Source of the DNA: Clostridia bacterium
GTDB lineage: Bacteria; Bacillota; Clostridia; Christensenellales; Borkfalkiaceae
Direction of reading: 5' to 3'
Length of the DNA: 25,845 nt
NCBI GenBank assembly: GCA_017646555.1
Contig: JAGCMG010000027.1
Location: 1-25,845 of the forward strand
The translations under genes were made by a program, and so were the position numbers. The notes beneath the pieces are model-generated. The model saw only the letters and a list, made by a program, of their open reading frames with translations. It did no database searches and was not told the DNA's origin. This document shows positions 15,230 through 21,148 of the stretch, piece after piece. Numbering within the stretch: position 1 is the first letter of the stretch; each line of letters begins with the position of its first letter.

Positions 15230-15260
15230 ATAAAAAAAACGACCACGAAAAGTGGTCGTT
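15230..15260. terminator. Intrinsic terminator of the ABC ATPase gene
   Basis: AACGACCAC (15238-15246) pairs perfectly with GTGGTCGTT (15252-15260), loop of 5. On the minus strand it is followed by eight T. It begins 11 bases after the stop of the ABC ATPase gene. Confidence 0.93.
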
Positions 15261-15271
15261 TTAATTTTTAA

Positions 15272-16474
15272 TTATTCGCCGAGTTGAGCCTTTTTATCTT
15301 CTAAATTTCTTGCTAAAATGGTCATTTCCGTTTCAGCGTCAAACATATGAGAGTGAGCAAGGTCAAGAGCAAGTTTAACGATATCATTAGGTTTAGTTTG
15401 CGAACGGCTATCAACTCTTGCAATTACTGTAGAAGTATCGTCAACGATAGATTCAACGTTAGCACTTTCTTCTAAAGCAGACTTGGTCTTACAGTAAAGT
15501 TGCATTTCAGCACCGAGCATTTCGGTAATATCAACGCTTACGTCAATGGTTGGGAAACCAGTTCTTTCAATGTATTCTGGGTCGTCGTGAAGGTCTTCAG
15601 GTCTGATACCGAATACGATTTGCTTACCGGTGTTAACGTATTCGCTAGGATTTAATAAAAGTTCAGCCTTTTCTTTAGGAAGTTTAACTTTATCAGCGCC
15701 GAATTCAACGAAGATATCTTTGCCGTCAGAAGTTAAAGTTGCGTTAAAGAAGTTCATTTGAGGTGAACCGATAAAGCCTGCAACGAATTTATTAACTGGG
15801 AAGTCGTATAAGTTTTGTGGGGTATCAACTTGTTGAATAAAACCGTCTTTCATAACAACGATTCTAGTACCCATTGTCATTGCTTCAATTTGGTCGTGGG
15901 TAACGTAAATGAAAGTGGTTGCAAGTCTATGGTGAAGTTTAGTAATTTCGGTTCTCATTTGAGCACGAAGTTTAGCGTCAAGGTTTGAAAGAGGTTCGTC
16001 AAGTAAGAATACTTTAGGTTCACGAACGATAGCACGGCCGAGCGCAACACGTTGACGTTGACCACCAGAAAGAGCCTTTGGCTTTCTGGTTAAGTACATT
16101 TCGATACCTAAAATTCTTGCTGCTTCTCTAACTCTTGCGTCGATTTCAGCCTTTGGCATTTTACGAAGTTTAAGACCGAAAGCCATATTATCGTAAACTG
16201 ACATATGAGGATAGAGTGCGTAACTTTGGAACACGAACGCAATATCTCTATCTTTAGGAGAAACGGTGTTCATAAGTTTGCCGTCGATATAAAGTTCGCC
16301 AGCGGAAATTTCTTCAAGACCAGCAATCATACGAAGGGTGGTTGACTTACCGCAACCAGATGGTCCTACGAAAATGATAAATTCTTTATCTTGAATATCA
16401 AGGTTAAAGTCGGTTACGGCTGTTACACCGGAATCGTAAACTTTATAGATGTTTTTAAGCAATAAACTTGCCAT
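15272..16474 (-). CDS. MsmX/UgpC/MalK-type sugar ABC transporter ATPase
   Basis: A 400-residue carbohydrate-importer ATPase. It has Walker A GPSGCGKST (37-45), Q-loop VFQSYALYPHM, signature LSGGQRQRVALGRAI, Walker B VFLLDEPLSNLDA, H-loop VTHDQ and a C-terminal MalK-type TOBE/regulatory domain (about 235-400, with GIRPEDL). It powers sugar import at the membrane. No permease or binding-protein gene is near it, which fits a shared ATPase of the MsmX kind serving several importers. It is transcribed alone, with its own promoter, a palindromic operator candidate and a terminator. CGGAGGAC precedes the ATG. The TOBE region contains a short acidic Ser-rich stretch (about 340-355) slightly longer than usual. 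Confidence 0.95.
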   Translation of the reverse strand: MASLLLKNIYKVYDSGVTAVTDFNLDIQDKEFIIFVGPSGCGKSTTLRMIAGLEEISAGELYIDGKLMNTVSPKDRDIAFVFQSYALYPHMSVYDNMAFGLKLRKMPKAEIDARVREAARILGIEMYLTRKPKALSGGQRQRVALGRAIVREPKVFLLDEPLSNLDAKLRAQMRTEITKLHHRLATTFIYVTHDQIEAMTMGTRIVVMKDGFIQQVDTPQNLYDFPVNKFVAGFIGSPQMNFFNATLTSDGKDIFVEFGADKVKLPKEKAELLLNPSEYVNTGKQIVFGIRPEDLHDDPEYIERTGFPTIDVSVDITEMLGAEMQLYCKTKSALEESANVESIVDDTSTVIARVDSRSQTKPNDIVKLALDLAHSHMFDAETEMTILARNLEDKKAQLGE

Positions 16475-16510
16475 AAAAAAGTCCTCCGATAGTATTTTTG
16501 TTACATATTT

Positions 16511-16540
16511 ATTGTACTACTTTTTAGGTAAAATATTCAA
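16511..16540 (-). promoter_or_regulatory. Promoter of the ABC ATPase gene
   Basis: TTGAAT (16535-16540), 18-base spacer, TACAAT (16511-16516) on the minus strand, about 37 bases upstream of the ATG. Confidence 0.65.
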
Positions 16541-16569
16541 TTACAATATACACAAATAAACCACTATAA

Positions 16570-16589
16570 TTTGTGTAAACTTGCACAAA
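16570..16589. promoter_or_regulatory. Operator-like palindrome upstream of the ABC ATPase promoter
   Basis: TTTGTGTAA-AC-TTGCACAAA: 9-bp arms with one mismatch and a 2-base centre. It lies about 30 bases upstream of the -35. It shares the TTTGTG and TTGC-CAAA halves with the palindrome at 10769-10787. A further single half, TTTGTGTATATTG (minus strand, 16545-16557), lies between it and the -35. Confidence 0.5.
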
Positions 16590-16659
16590 AAACGAAATTT
16601 TTATCGCTATTTATGAAAATTTATCTCTTTAATAATTGAATTTATTTAACCGCAAAGTA

Positions 16660-16686
16660 AAAGCCCCTCTTTTAGCGGGGCTTTTT
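16660..16686. terminator. Intrinsic terminator of the YfbR-like gene
   Basis: AAAGCCCC (16660-16667) pairs with GGGGCTTT (16677-16684), loop of 9, T-rich on the plus strand and TTTACTTT on the minus. It lies just after the stop of the minus-strand gene at 16691. Confidence 0.82.
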
Positions 16687-16690
16687 ATAA

Positions 16691-17266
16691 TTAATCTAAT
16701 TCGTCTAAGGTTAATTTGTATGCAGGTAGGCATTCGTTCATAAAGAATTTTACTTCGTCACGCTTTGATGATAATAATTCTTTACCGATTGCTTTTTCTG
16801 CTTTTTTGTATTCGGTATTGCCCGATTTTAATTCGTCTAAACACTTTAAATACGCCGATATTCTATCGGCATACTTAACGATTTTATATTCTTCCGTTTC
16901 TTCGTCGGGTAAAACAAAAGTCGTATATTCTTCCTTTAATTCTTCCGGCAACATATTAAGAAGTCTTTCACAAGCCGTTTTTTCAAGCCCTTTATAAGCC
17001 GTTTTAATTTCAGGGTTGAAATACTTAATAGGCGTTGGTAAATCACCCGTAATGACTTCGCCCGTTTCGTGATATTGCGCAAGCAATACCACCTTTTTTT
17101 CATCAATATTGCCACCGAATTTTTTATTCTTTATTAAAGCAAGCGCGTGAGCAATCGTCGTTACTTGCCAACTGTGTTCCATAATATTTTCTTCTTTAAC
17201 CGAATACATAAGCGACCAGCGCTTAATAAATTTCATACGGTTTAGAAACGCCCAAAATTTAAACAT
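16691..17266 (-). CDS. YfbR-like HD-domain 5'-deoxynucleotidase
   Basis: A 191-residue protein that follows E. coli YfbR closely: an N-terminal helix with NRMKFIKRWSLMYSVKEEN, then MEHSWQVTTIAHALA (His31), GGNIDEKKVVLLAQ, YHETGEVITGDLPTPIKYF (66-83), and KYADRISAYLKCLDE. YfbR hydrolyses deoxynucleoside 5'-monophosphates with a divalent metal held by His, His-Asp and Asp. The metal-binding His-Asp is His66-Glu67 here; I checked the codons (CAC GAA). The other residues (Glu70, Asp75 and the later Asp of KYADR) are present. The change may alter metal use or activity. A run of eight G sits directly before ATTATG in place of a normal ribosome site. Single-gene transcript with its own promoter. Confidence 0.92.
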   Translation of the reverse strand: MFKFWAFLNRMKFIKRWSLMYSVKEENIMEHSWQVTTIAHALALIKNKKFGGNIDEKKVVLLAQYHETGEVITGDLPTPIKYFNPEIKTAYKGLEKTACERLLNMLPEELKEEYTTFVLPDEETEEYKIVKYADRISAYLKCLDELKSGNTEYKKAEKAIGKELLSSKRDEVKFFMNECLPAYKLTLDELD

Positions 17267-17294
17267 AATCCCCCCCCATAGTTAAAGTATTAGT

Positions 17295-17323
17295 ATTTTA
17301 ACATAAACCGTACTTTTTTGCAA
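17295..17323 (-). promoter_or_regulatory. Promoter of the YfbR-like gene
   Basis: TTGCAA (17318-17323), 17-base spacer, TAAAAT (17295-17300) on the minus strand, 28 bases before the ATG. It starts only 14 bases past the stop of the upstream thiT-like gene, with no hairpin between. Confidence 0.65.
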
Positions 17324-17336
17324 GTGGGGGAATTAA

Positions 17337-18491
17337 TTAATCGTAAGTTTCGAGCAAGTTAGCGTTTAACTTTTCAACTTCCAAGCAAAAACCTTTTGAA
17401 GAAAACAATATCGCACCACCGATTATAACTAAAGCGACGTCAATAAACACGTAAGAATTATAAACTATACTATACGCTAAAAAATTCGTTGCGCCTTCGC
17501 CAACTGCGTACGCGCCAAACGCGAACACCCCCGCCAAAACGTGAGAAAACGCTCTGAAAAATCCACCTATGAACGCCGAAATGCCGAATTTTAATTGTGG
17601 AATATTGTTGAAAATTTTAGTTCCGTTTAAAACACCCGAAAAAGCCGTCATTGCAAATGCGAGTGGGTAGTCTAGCAAGAACTGTGCAGGATGAACGATA
17701 TAAGGGTCTTGAACGGCTTGTAAAAGTCCGTAAATAAGTCCGACGATTAAGCCTTTTTTCATACCGAAAGCATAAGAATAAAGCATAATAGGTAACATTG
17801 AAAAGAGCGTTATAGAACCACCTTGTAGCCAAAGCCCTTCAAACTTAATGAACGATAACCCAAACGAAAGTGCCGTGCAAACGCCTGCCGTCGCTATACT
17901 TTTCGTAGTGAACGCAAGTTTATTCTTATCAACCAAAAACGCCGTTACGACTAATCCGATAATTAAAATTGCAGAGAAAATATAAAGAGCAAGCGAGTTA
18001 AACTTGGAACTTTCAGCCGTGTAATAGCCGTCGCCCGAAATGTTACGCGAATAATAAATCGCGATTAAAACTATCGTTACTATTACTGCAACACCTAAAG
18101 AAACAACGCTAACCCATTTGAAAGGTTTAATATTCTTTTCTTTTTTCAATAAGAAATAACCTAAAACGAATAAAATAAGCGCTATACTTAAAGTAATTAA
18201 GATAGGTAAAAATACAAAATTGATAATGTCTAAACTAACCCACTTTTCTTCTAAATACGCCTTGTCGTAATGCTTTAAAATTTCAAAAACGAGCATCACG
18301 ATACCAACTATTAACGCGAAAACGGTAAAAAGTAGAAACCCTAATTTAACAGTTTTATTAAACGCGGTTTTTTTAATAAAATAAGTTAACACGCACGCTA
18401 AAATAAAGGCTGTTAAAACGCCAACCGTTACCCACTTGATAATGGGGAAAATTTTGTCCACGGTATAATCAACCGCTAATAATGAAAACAT
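17337..18491 (-). CDS. ThiT-type thiamine ECF transporter S-component with a five-helix N-terminal extension (384 aa)
   Basis: The C-terminal half (about 192-375) is a ThiT S-component: TKSIATAGVCTALSFGLSFI, GGSITLFSMLPIMLYSYAFG, GLIYGLLQAVQDPYIVHPAQ and FLLDYPLAFAMTAFSGVLNG, which carry the family thiamine-site signature. It captures thiamine and docks on the EcfAA'T module. ThiT alone is about 190-200 residues. The first 190 residues here are extra: five predicted membrane helices (about 15-38, 48-70, 88-113, 123-146, 165-187) with no motif I recognise. Translation is open throughout and the only good ribosome site (AAAAGGAGTG) is at the far start, so the extension is real. A TPP riboswitch with terminator precedes it. 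No ECF module genes are in the window. Confidence 0.93.
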   Translation of the reverse strand: MFSLLAVDYTVDKIFPIIKWVTVGVLTAFILACVLTYFIKKTAFNKTVKLGFLLFTVFALIVGIVMLVFEILKHYDKAYLEEKWVSLDIINFVFLPILITLSIALILFVLGYFLLKKEKNIKPFKWVSVVSLGVAVIVTIVLIAIYYSRNISGDGYYTAESSKFNSLALYIFSAILIIGLVVTAFLVDKNKLAFTTKSIATAGVCTALSFGLSFIKFEGLWLQGGSITLFSMLPIMLYSYAFGMKKGLIVGLIYGLLQAVQDPYIVHPAQFLLDYPLAFAMTAFSGVLNGTKIFNNIPQLKFGISAFIGGFFRAFSHVLAGVFAFGAYAVGEGATNFLAYSIVYNSYVFIDVALVIIGGAILFSSKGFCLEVEKLNANLLETYD

Positions 18492-18554
18492 AAAACACTC
18501 CTTTTCGCTATTGATTATAGGCTATAAAACAATATTTATATAACCTTGAGACGT

Positions 18555-18584
18555 AAAAAAACGCCCACTTATAATAGGTGGACG
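18555..18584 (-). terminator. Intrinsic terminator of the TPP riboswitch
   Basis: On the minus strand CGUCCAC (18578-18584) pairs with GUGGGCG (18562-18568), one G-U pair, 9-base loop, then seven U. It sits just 3' of the TPP aptamer and upstream of the ThiT-type gene. Confidence 0.85.
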
Positions 18585-18589
18585 AAAAA

Positions 18590-18662
18590 ACGGCTTTTCC
18601 TTCAAGCATTACCTTGCGGATTCAATGGTATAATCTCAGCCAAACGGCACCCATAGCGAATA
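18590..18662 (-). promoter_or_regulatory. TPP riboswitch (THI element)
   Basis: On the minus strand the conserved blocks appear in order: GGGUGCC, GGCUGAGAUUAUACC, UUGAAUCCGCAAGGUAAUGC and UUGAAGGAA. GCUGAGA and the CC-rich/GGUAAUGC pairing are diagnostic for the TPP aptamer. It controls the ThiT-type thiamine transporter gene, the expected target. Confidence 0.95.
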
Positions 18663-18679
18663 TTTAATTTAGTATGATT

Positions 18680-18708
18680 ATTATAACACTCTATTTTTGC
18701 TATGTCAA
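18680..18708 (-). promoter_or_regulatory. Consensus sigma-A promoter of the TPP riboswitch/ThiT transcript
   Basis: TTGACA (18703-18708), 17-base spacer, TATAAT (18680-18685): both hexamers perfect and spacing ideal. Transcription would begin near 18673, about 10 bases before the aptamer. Confidence 0.92.
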
Positions 18709-18805
18709 ACGAATTTTATAACGCTATAAAATTTTTTAAATTTCGACCACATAAAAAATATATTGAAAAAATCTAACGATTTTTAAAAATACCGCGCTAA
18801 AACGC

Positions 18806-18834
18806 TTTACTTTTATTTTTTTTTGGTGTATAGT
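18806..18834 (+). promoter_or_regulatory. Likely promoter of a plus-strand small RNA
   Basis: TTTACT (18806-18811), 17-base T-rich spacer, TATAGT (18829-18834) preceded by GTG. Four of six and five of six consensus bases. There is no protein gene downstream on this strand before the convergent MATE gene. Confidence 0.5.
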
Positions 18835-18838
18835 GTAA

Positions 18839-18880
18839 TTACCGTTTAAGATTACTTGACGGCAAAAGTTCGCTCATCAT
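18839..18880 (-). CDS. Possible 13-residue peptide with a strong ribosome site (alternative to the small RNA)
   Basis: On the minus strand AAGGGGG (18884-18890) stands 3 bases before ATG and 6 before a second ATG. The frame reads MMSELLPSSNLKR and stops. The site-to-start spacing is good for the second ATG. No clear promoter lies upstream. The peptide overlaps the candidate small RNA on the opposite strand, so only one reading may be right. Short frames like this occur by chance. Confidence 0.2.
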   Translation of the reverse strand: MMSELLPSSNLKR

Positions 18881-18937
18881 TTTCCCCCTTATCATATATT
18901 ATTTCAGGAAGCAATTAACTATGTTAGTTGCTTTTTG
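18841..18937 (+). ncRNA. Candidate small RNA of about 95 nt
   Basis: It starts 7 bases after a -10 element. The 5' end folds as CCGU(U)UAAG with CUUGACGG (loop AUUA, one bulge). The middle is unpaired and holds a UUUUCCCCCUUAUC segment. The 3' end is a clean intrinsic terminator: AGCAAUUAAC (18910-18919) pairs with GUUAGUUGCU (18923-18932) around UAU, followed by a run of U. Small RNAs of Bacillota often use exposed C-rich segments to cover ribosome binding sites, and CCCCCUU would fit an AAGGGGG-type site. No known RNA family is recognised. Confidence 0.45.
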
Positions 18938-18939
18938 AA

Positions 18940-18974
18940 TTTTAAATAACTTTTATTCTAAAAGTTATTTAAAA
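18940..18974. repeat. Perfect 16-bp inverted repeat (AT-only core)
   Basis: TTTTAAATAACTTTTA (18940-18955) and its exact complement (18959-18974) flank a TTC centre. The right arm is also the first 15 bases of the 70-bp direct repeat copy that starts at 18960, so the left arm is an inverted piece of that repeat. In RNA it would form a long AU hairpin on either strand. Confidence 0.85.
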
Positions 18975-19029
18975 TCTTTTTTGTTAACTTATTTAGGGTG
19001 AGCGATAAGTTGTATTACTATCATTTTTT
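18960..19029. repeat. 70-bp intergenic direct repeat, copy 1
   Basis: Matches copy 2 (19074-19143) with no gaps: the first 35 bases are identical, the next 15 (18995-19009) differ at 7 positions, and the last 20 are identical. Copies are offset by 114 bases. In copy 1, AACTTAT (18986-18992) can pair with ATAAGTT (19005-19011). AAGTTA near the start can also pair with TAACTT. On the minus strand each copy holds an 11-codon frame (copy 1: MIVIQLIAHPK) without a ribosome site. Confidence 0.85.
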
Positions 19030-19073
19030 ATCAAGTCTTTATCGTATGCAAAAAAGCATTTTAAGGATTACCG

Positions 19074-19143
19074 AAAAGTTATTTAAAATCTTTTTTGTTA
19101 ACTTATTTTATATGAGTGGCAACTTGTATTACTATCATTTTTT
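19074..19143. repeat. 70-bp intergenic direct repeat, copy 2
   Basis: Second copy of the repeat at 18960-19029. The 15-base centre differs (19109-19123) and has lost the pairing seen in copy 1. The copy ends in the T run directly beside the MATE terminator. Its minus-strand 11-codon frame reads MIVIQVATHIK. The 44 bases between the copies contain a small ATGC/GCAT hairpin but nothing else I recognise. Confidence 0.85.
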
Positions 19144-19149
19144 TAATTA

Positions 19150-19182
19150 AAAAGGACAAGCAGGAATTTTGCTTGTCCTTTT
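19150..19182. terminator. Intrinsic terminator of the MATE gene
   Basis: AAAAGGACAAGC (19150-19161) pairs perfectly with GCTTGTCCTTTT (19171-19182), 9-base loop, T-rich tails on both strands. It lies 5 bases past the stop codon of the minus-strand gene. Confidence 0.93.
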
Positions 19183-19186
19183 AATT

Positions 19187-20515
19187 TTAGTAACCGTATT
19201 TGGTTTTATTTTTAATAATACAAATAAAGCATATGATGAACGCCAAAATTTCTGATAAAATTGCCGATAGCCATATGCCGTTGATTTGTAAAAATATAGG
19301 CAAAACGAACACGCAAAGCATTTGGAAAACGAGCGTTCTTAATATTGAAACGAACGCCGAAATTAGCCCGTTGTTTAGTGCCGTAAAAAACGACGAAGTA
19401 AATATGTTTATGCCCGAAAAAATAAACGAAAAGGCAAATATTTTCATAGCGTTCGTCGTAAAACTTAATAAGTCGGCACTATACGCAACGAAAACTGCCG
19501 ATAGTGGTTTAGAAAGCAAAAACCCAACGATAGCCATTATTCCGCCCGTTAAAATGGTCAAAAAGCAACTCTTTTTTAGTATATTTTTTAGTTCAAGTTG
19601 ATTTTTCGCGCCGTAGTTAAAGCCGACAATAGGTGCTGTTCCTATAGAATAACCTATGAACACGGCGTTAAATATAAAGCCTAAATACATTAAAATTCCG
19701 TACGCGATAACACCACTTTCGCCAGCGTATTTTAATAATTGTATATTAAAGACTATGCCGACAAGCGACGCTGAAATGTTTCCCAAAAATTCGCTTGAAC
19801 CGTTCGTCATTGCTTTAATTATATTTTTTGCTTTAAAATTAGGTTTGGTTAACCTTAATAAACTGCTATTGTTTTTAGAAAAATAAATAACGGCGATTAA
19901 CGCACTTACGCCTTGCGCTGTGATAGTGGCAATTCCTGCGCCTGCTATTCCCCACTTAAATACTAATATAAACAGAGCGTCAAGCGCCATATTAGTTACC
20001 CCTGCTATAACTGATAAAATAAAGCCTAAATTAGGTTTTTCTGCCACCATACAAAAGGTTTGGAATAGGTTTTGTAGCATGAAAGCCACTTCGCCAAGGA
20101 TTAAAATTCTACCGTAAGTGATAGCGTATGGCAACATTTCGGGCGTTGCGCCAAGCAAAAGCGCAAGTTTAGGTACGAAAAAATAGCACACGGCAGAAAT
20201 TATTACAGCAACGATAATAGTAAAATACACTATTCCCGAAAAGATTTTATTAGCCTCTTCTTGTTTGCCTTCGCCAAGTTTCATTGCAACTAATGCCGAA
20301 CCACCTGCGCCAAACATAAAACCTATCGCGCCGATAATCATTATTAACGGAAAAATTAAATTGAGCGACGCAAAAGGTATTCCCCCAACGAAGTTTGAAA
20401 CAAAAACACCGTCAACGATACTATAAATAGATATAAAAACCATCATCAGTATCGGCGCAATAACTGCCTTAAATAACTTTTTATAGGTAAAATGGTCCGA
20501 TAATTTAACAGCCAT
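19187..20515 (-). CDS. MATE-family multidrug/cation antiporter (MepA-like)
   Basis: A 442-residue integral membrane protein of typical MATE length with about 12 hydrophobic helices in two similar halves. Visible features are SIYSIVDGVFVSNFVGGIPFASLN (split: SIYSIVDGVF, VSNFVGGIPFASLN) in helix 1-2, MFGAGGSALVAMKLGEGKQEEANKIF after helix 2-3 (split: MFGAGGSALVAM, KLGEGKQEEANK), and PIVGFNYGAKN in the second half. These features resemble MepA-type members that export drugs or metabolites using Na+ or H+. The substrate is not predictable. GGGAGAAGAT lies before the ATG and the gene has its own promoter. Not linked to a regulator gene of MarR type. Confidence 0.94.
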   Translation of the reverse strand: MAVKLSDHFTYKKLFKAVIAPILMMVFISIYSIVDGVFVSNFVGGIPFASLNLIFPLIMIIGAIGFMFGAGGSALVAMKLGEGKQEEANKIFSGIVYFTIIVAVIISAVCYFFVPKLALLLGATPEMLPYAITYGRILILGEVAFMLQNLFQTFCMVAEKPNLGFILSVIAGVTNMALDALFILVFKWGIAGAGIATITAQGVSALIAVIYFSKNNSSLLRLTKPNFKAKNIIKAMTNGSSEFLGNISASLVGIVFNIQLLKYAGESGVIAYGILMYLGFIFNAVFIGYSIGTAPIVGFNYGAKNQLELKNILKKSCFLTILTGGIMAIVGFLLSKPLSAVFVAYSADLLSFTTNAMKIFAFSFIFSGINIFTSSFFTALNNGLISAFVSILRTLVFQMLCVFVLPIFLQINGIWLSAILSEILAFIICFICIIKNKTKYGY

Positions 20516-20552
20516 TATCTTCTCCCAAAAAATTTAATGATTTACTTTTGGT

Positions 20553-20581
20553 ATTATAGTAAAATAAATACAAAAAGTCAA
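20553..20581 (-). promoter_or_regulatory. Sigma-A promoter of the MATE gene
   Basis: TTGACT (20576-20581), 17-base spacer, TATAAT (20553-20558) on the minus strand; 37 bases before the ATG. Confidence 0.8.
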
Positions 20582-20627
20582 CAATAGCCACGCCGATAAA
20601 AACAATTAAAATTAAAAGACAAAAAGA

Positions 20628-20673
20628 AAAAATCAAAGCACTAAAAAAGGCACCTTTCGGTGCCTTTTGTTTT
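20628..20673. repeat. 46-bp repeat with terminator hairpin, copy A (loop TTTC)
   Basis: AAAAGGCACC-TTTC-GGTGCCTTTT hairpin (20645-20668) with flanks identical to copy B (21426-21471); only the 4-base loop differs, and it is the reverse complement of loop B. It ends the minus-strand zinc-finger gene, whose stop codon overlaps the last bases. The left flank still carries the sequence that encodes SKH-stop in the XRE gene at copy B. Confidence 0.9.
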
Positions 20674-21040
20674 ATACGAATGCGTTGCCTTTATTAACCA
20701 TAGAGATTGATAATTTATCAATTTCTTTTGTTAATAATTGAATACGCTCTTCATTTCTTTCTATCGTTTTGCCATTAGAAACAAATCTATATATATTAAT
20801 GAATAAACCGATAATAGTAATAGCCGTTACGATTGCCCAAAAAATATTCCAGCAACGTTCTTTTTTAAGTTCTTTGTTTTCTTTTAAAAGTCTATTCTTT
20901 TCTGCTATAAACTCAACACATCTACATTCTGGGCAAATACCAGTATGATTGCTATAAGCGGAACATTCCGCACACATTGCTTTACCGCATTTTTTACAAA
21001 CCGATATAGCCTCAACATCCATATGAATAAAACACTTCAT
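20672..21040 (-). CDS. Small membrane protein with an N-terminal B-box-like zinc finger (122 aa)
   Basis: Residues 1-45 hold a Cys/His zinc-binding module: CFIH (Cys3, His6), CKKCGKAMCAECS, a His and CPECRC. The spacing resembles B-box-type zinc fingers found at the start of some bacterial membrane proteins. Residues 45-62 are a charged helix (EKNRLLKENKELKKE). Residues 66-88 are one membrane helix. The remainder is a polar coiled-coil-like tail (EERIQLLTKEIDKLS). Function unknown; the module could bind a protein partner. Promoter at 21073-21101; GAGAGGTAGAAA before the ATG. It is transcribed divergently from an XRE regulator with which it probably forms a unit. Confidence 0.82.
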   Translation of the reverse strand: MKCFIHMDVEAISVCKKCGKAMCAECSAYSNHTGICPECRCVEFIAEKNRLLKENKELKKERCWNIFWAIVTAITIIGLFINIYRFVSNGKTIERNEERIQLLTKEIDKLSISMVNKGNAFV

Positions 21041-21072
21041 TTTCTACCTCTCTAAAAGTTTTGTCAATTATT

Positions 21073-21101
21073 AGTATACATTAGTATTTTTAATAAGTCA
21101 A
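21073..21101 (-). promoter_or_regulatory. Sigma-A promoter of the zinc-finger gene
   Basis: TTGACT (21096-21101), 17-base spacer, TATACT (21073-21078) on the minus strand. A plus-strand TATAAT (21111-21116) for the divergent XRE gene lies only 10 bases away. TTAGTAT occurs twice (21071-21077, 21081-21087) and TTGTATAT twice (21107-21114, 21116-21123) as direct repeats, possible XRE sites. Confidence 0.7.
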
Positions 21102-21148
21102 CTATTTGTATATAATTGTATATGAAAAATATATATATTAGAGGGATT

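Noticed and set aside
18989..19138. The two 11-codon minus-strand frames as real peptides
   Set aside because: Neither has a ribosome site and the frames are too short to separate from chance; kept only as an observation under the repeat finding.
18780..19150. Retron-like or group II intron-like element
   Set aside because: No reverse transcriptase gene or intron domain V-like hairpin is present near the repeats.
19200..19601. Plus-strand frame of 133 codons inside the MATE gene
   Set aside because: It is the complement of a clear MATE coding sequence and has no ribosome site; the peptide has no family features.
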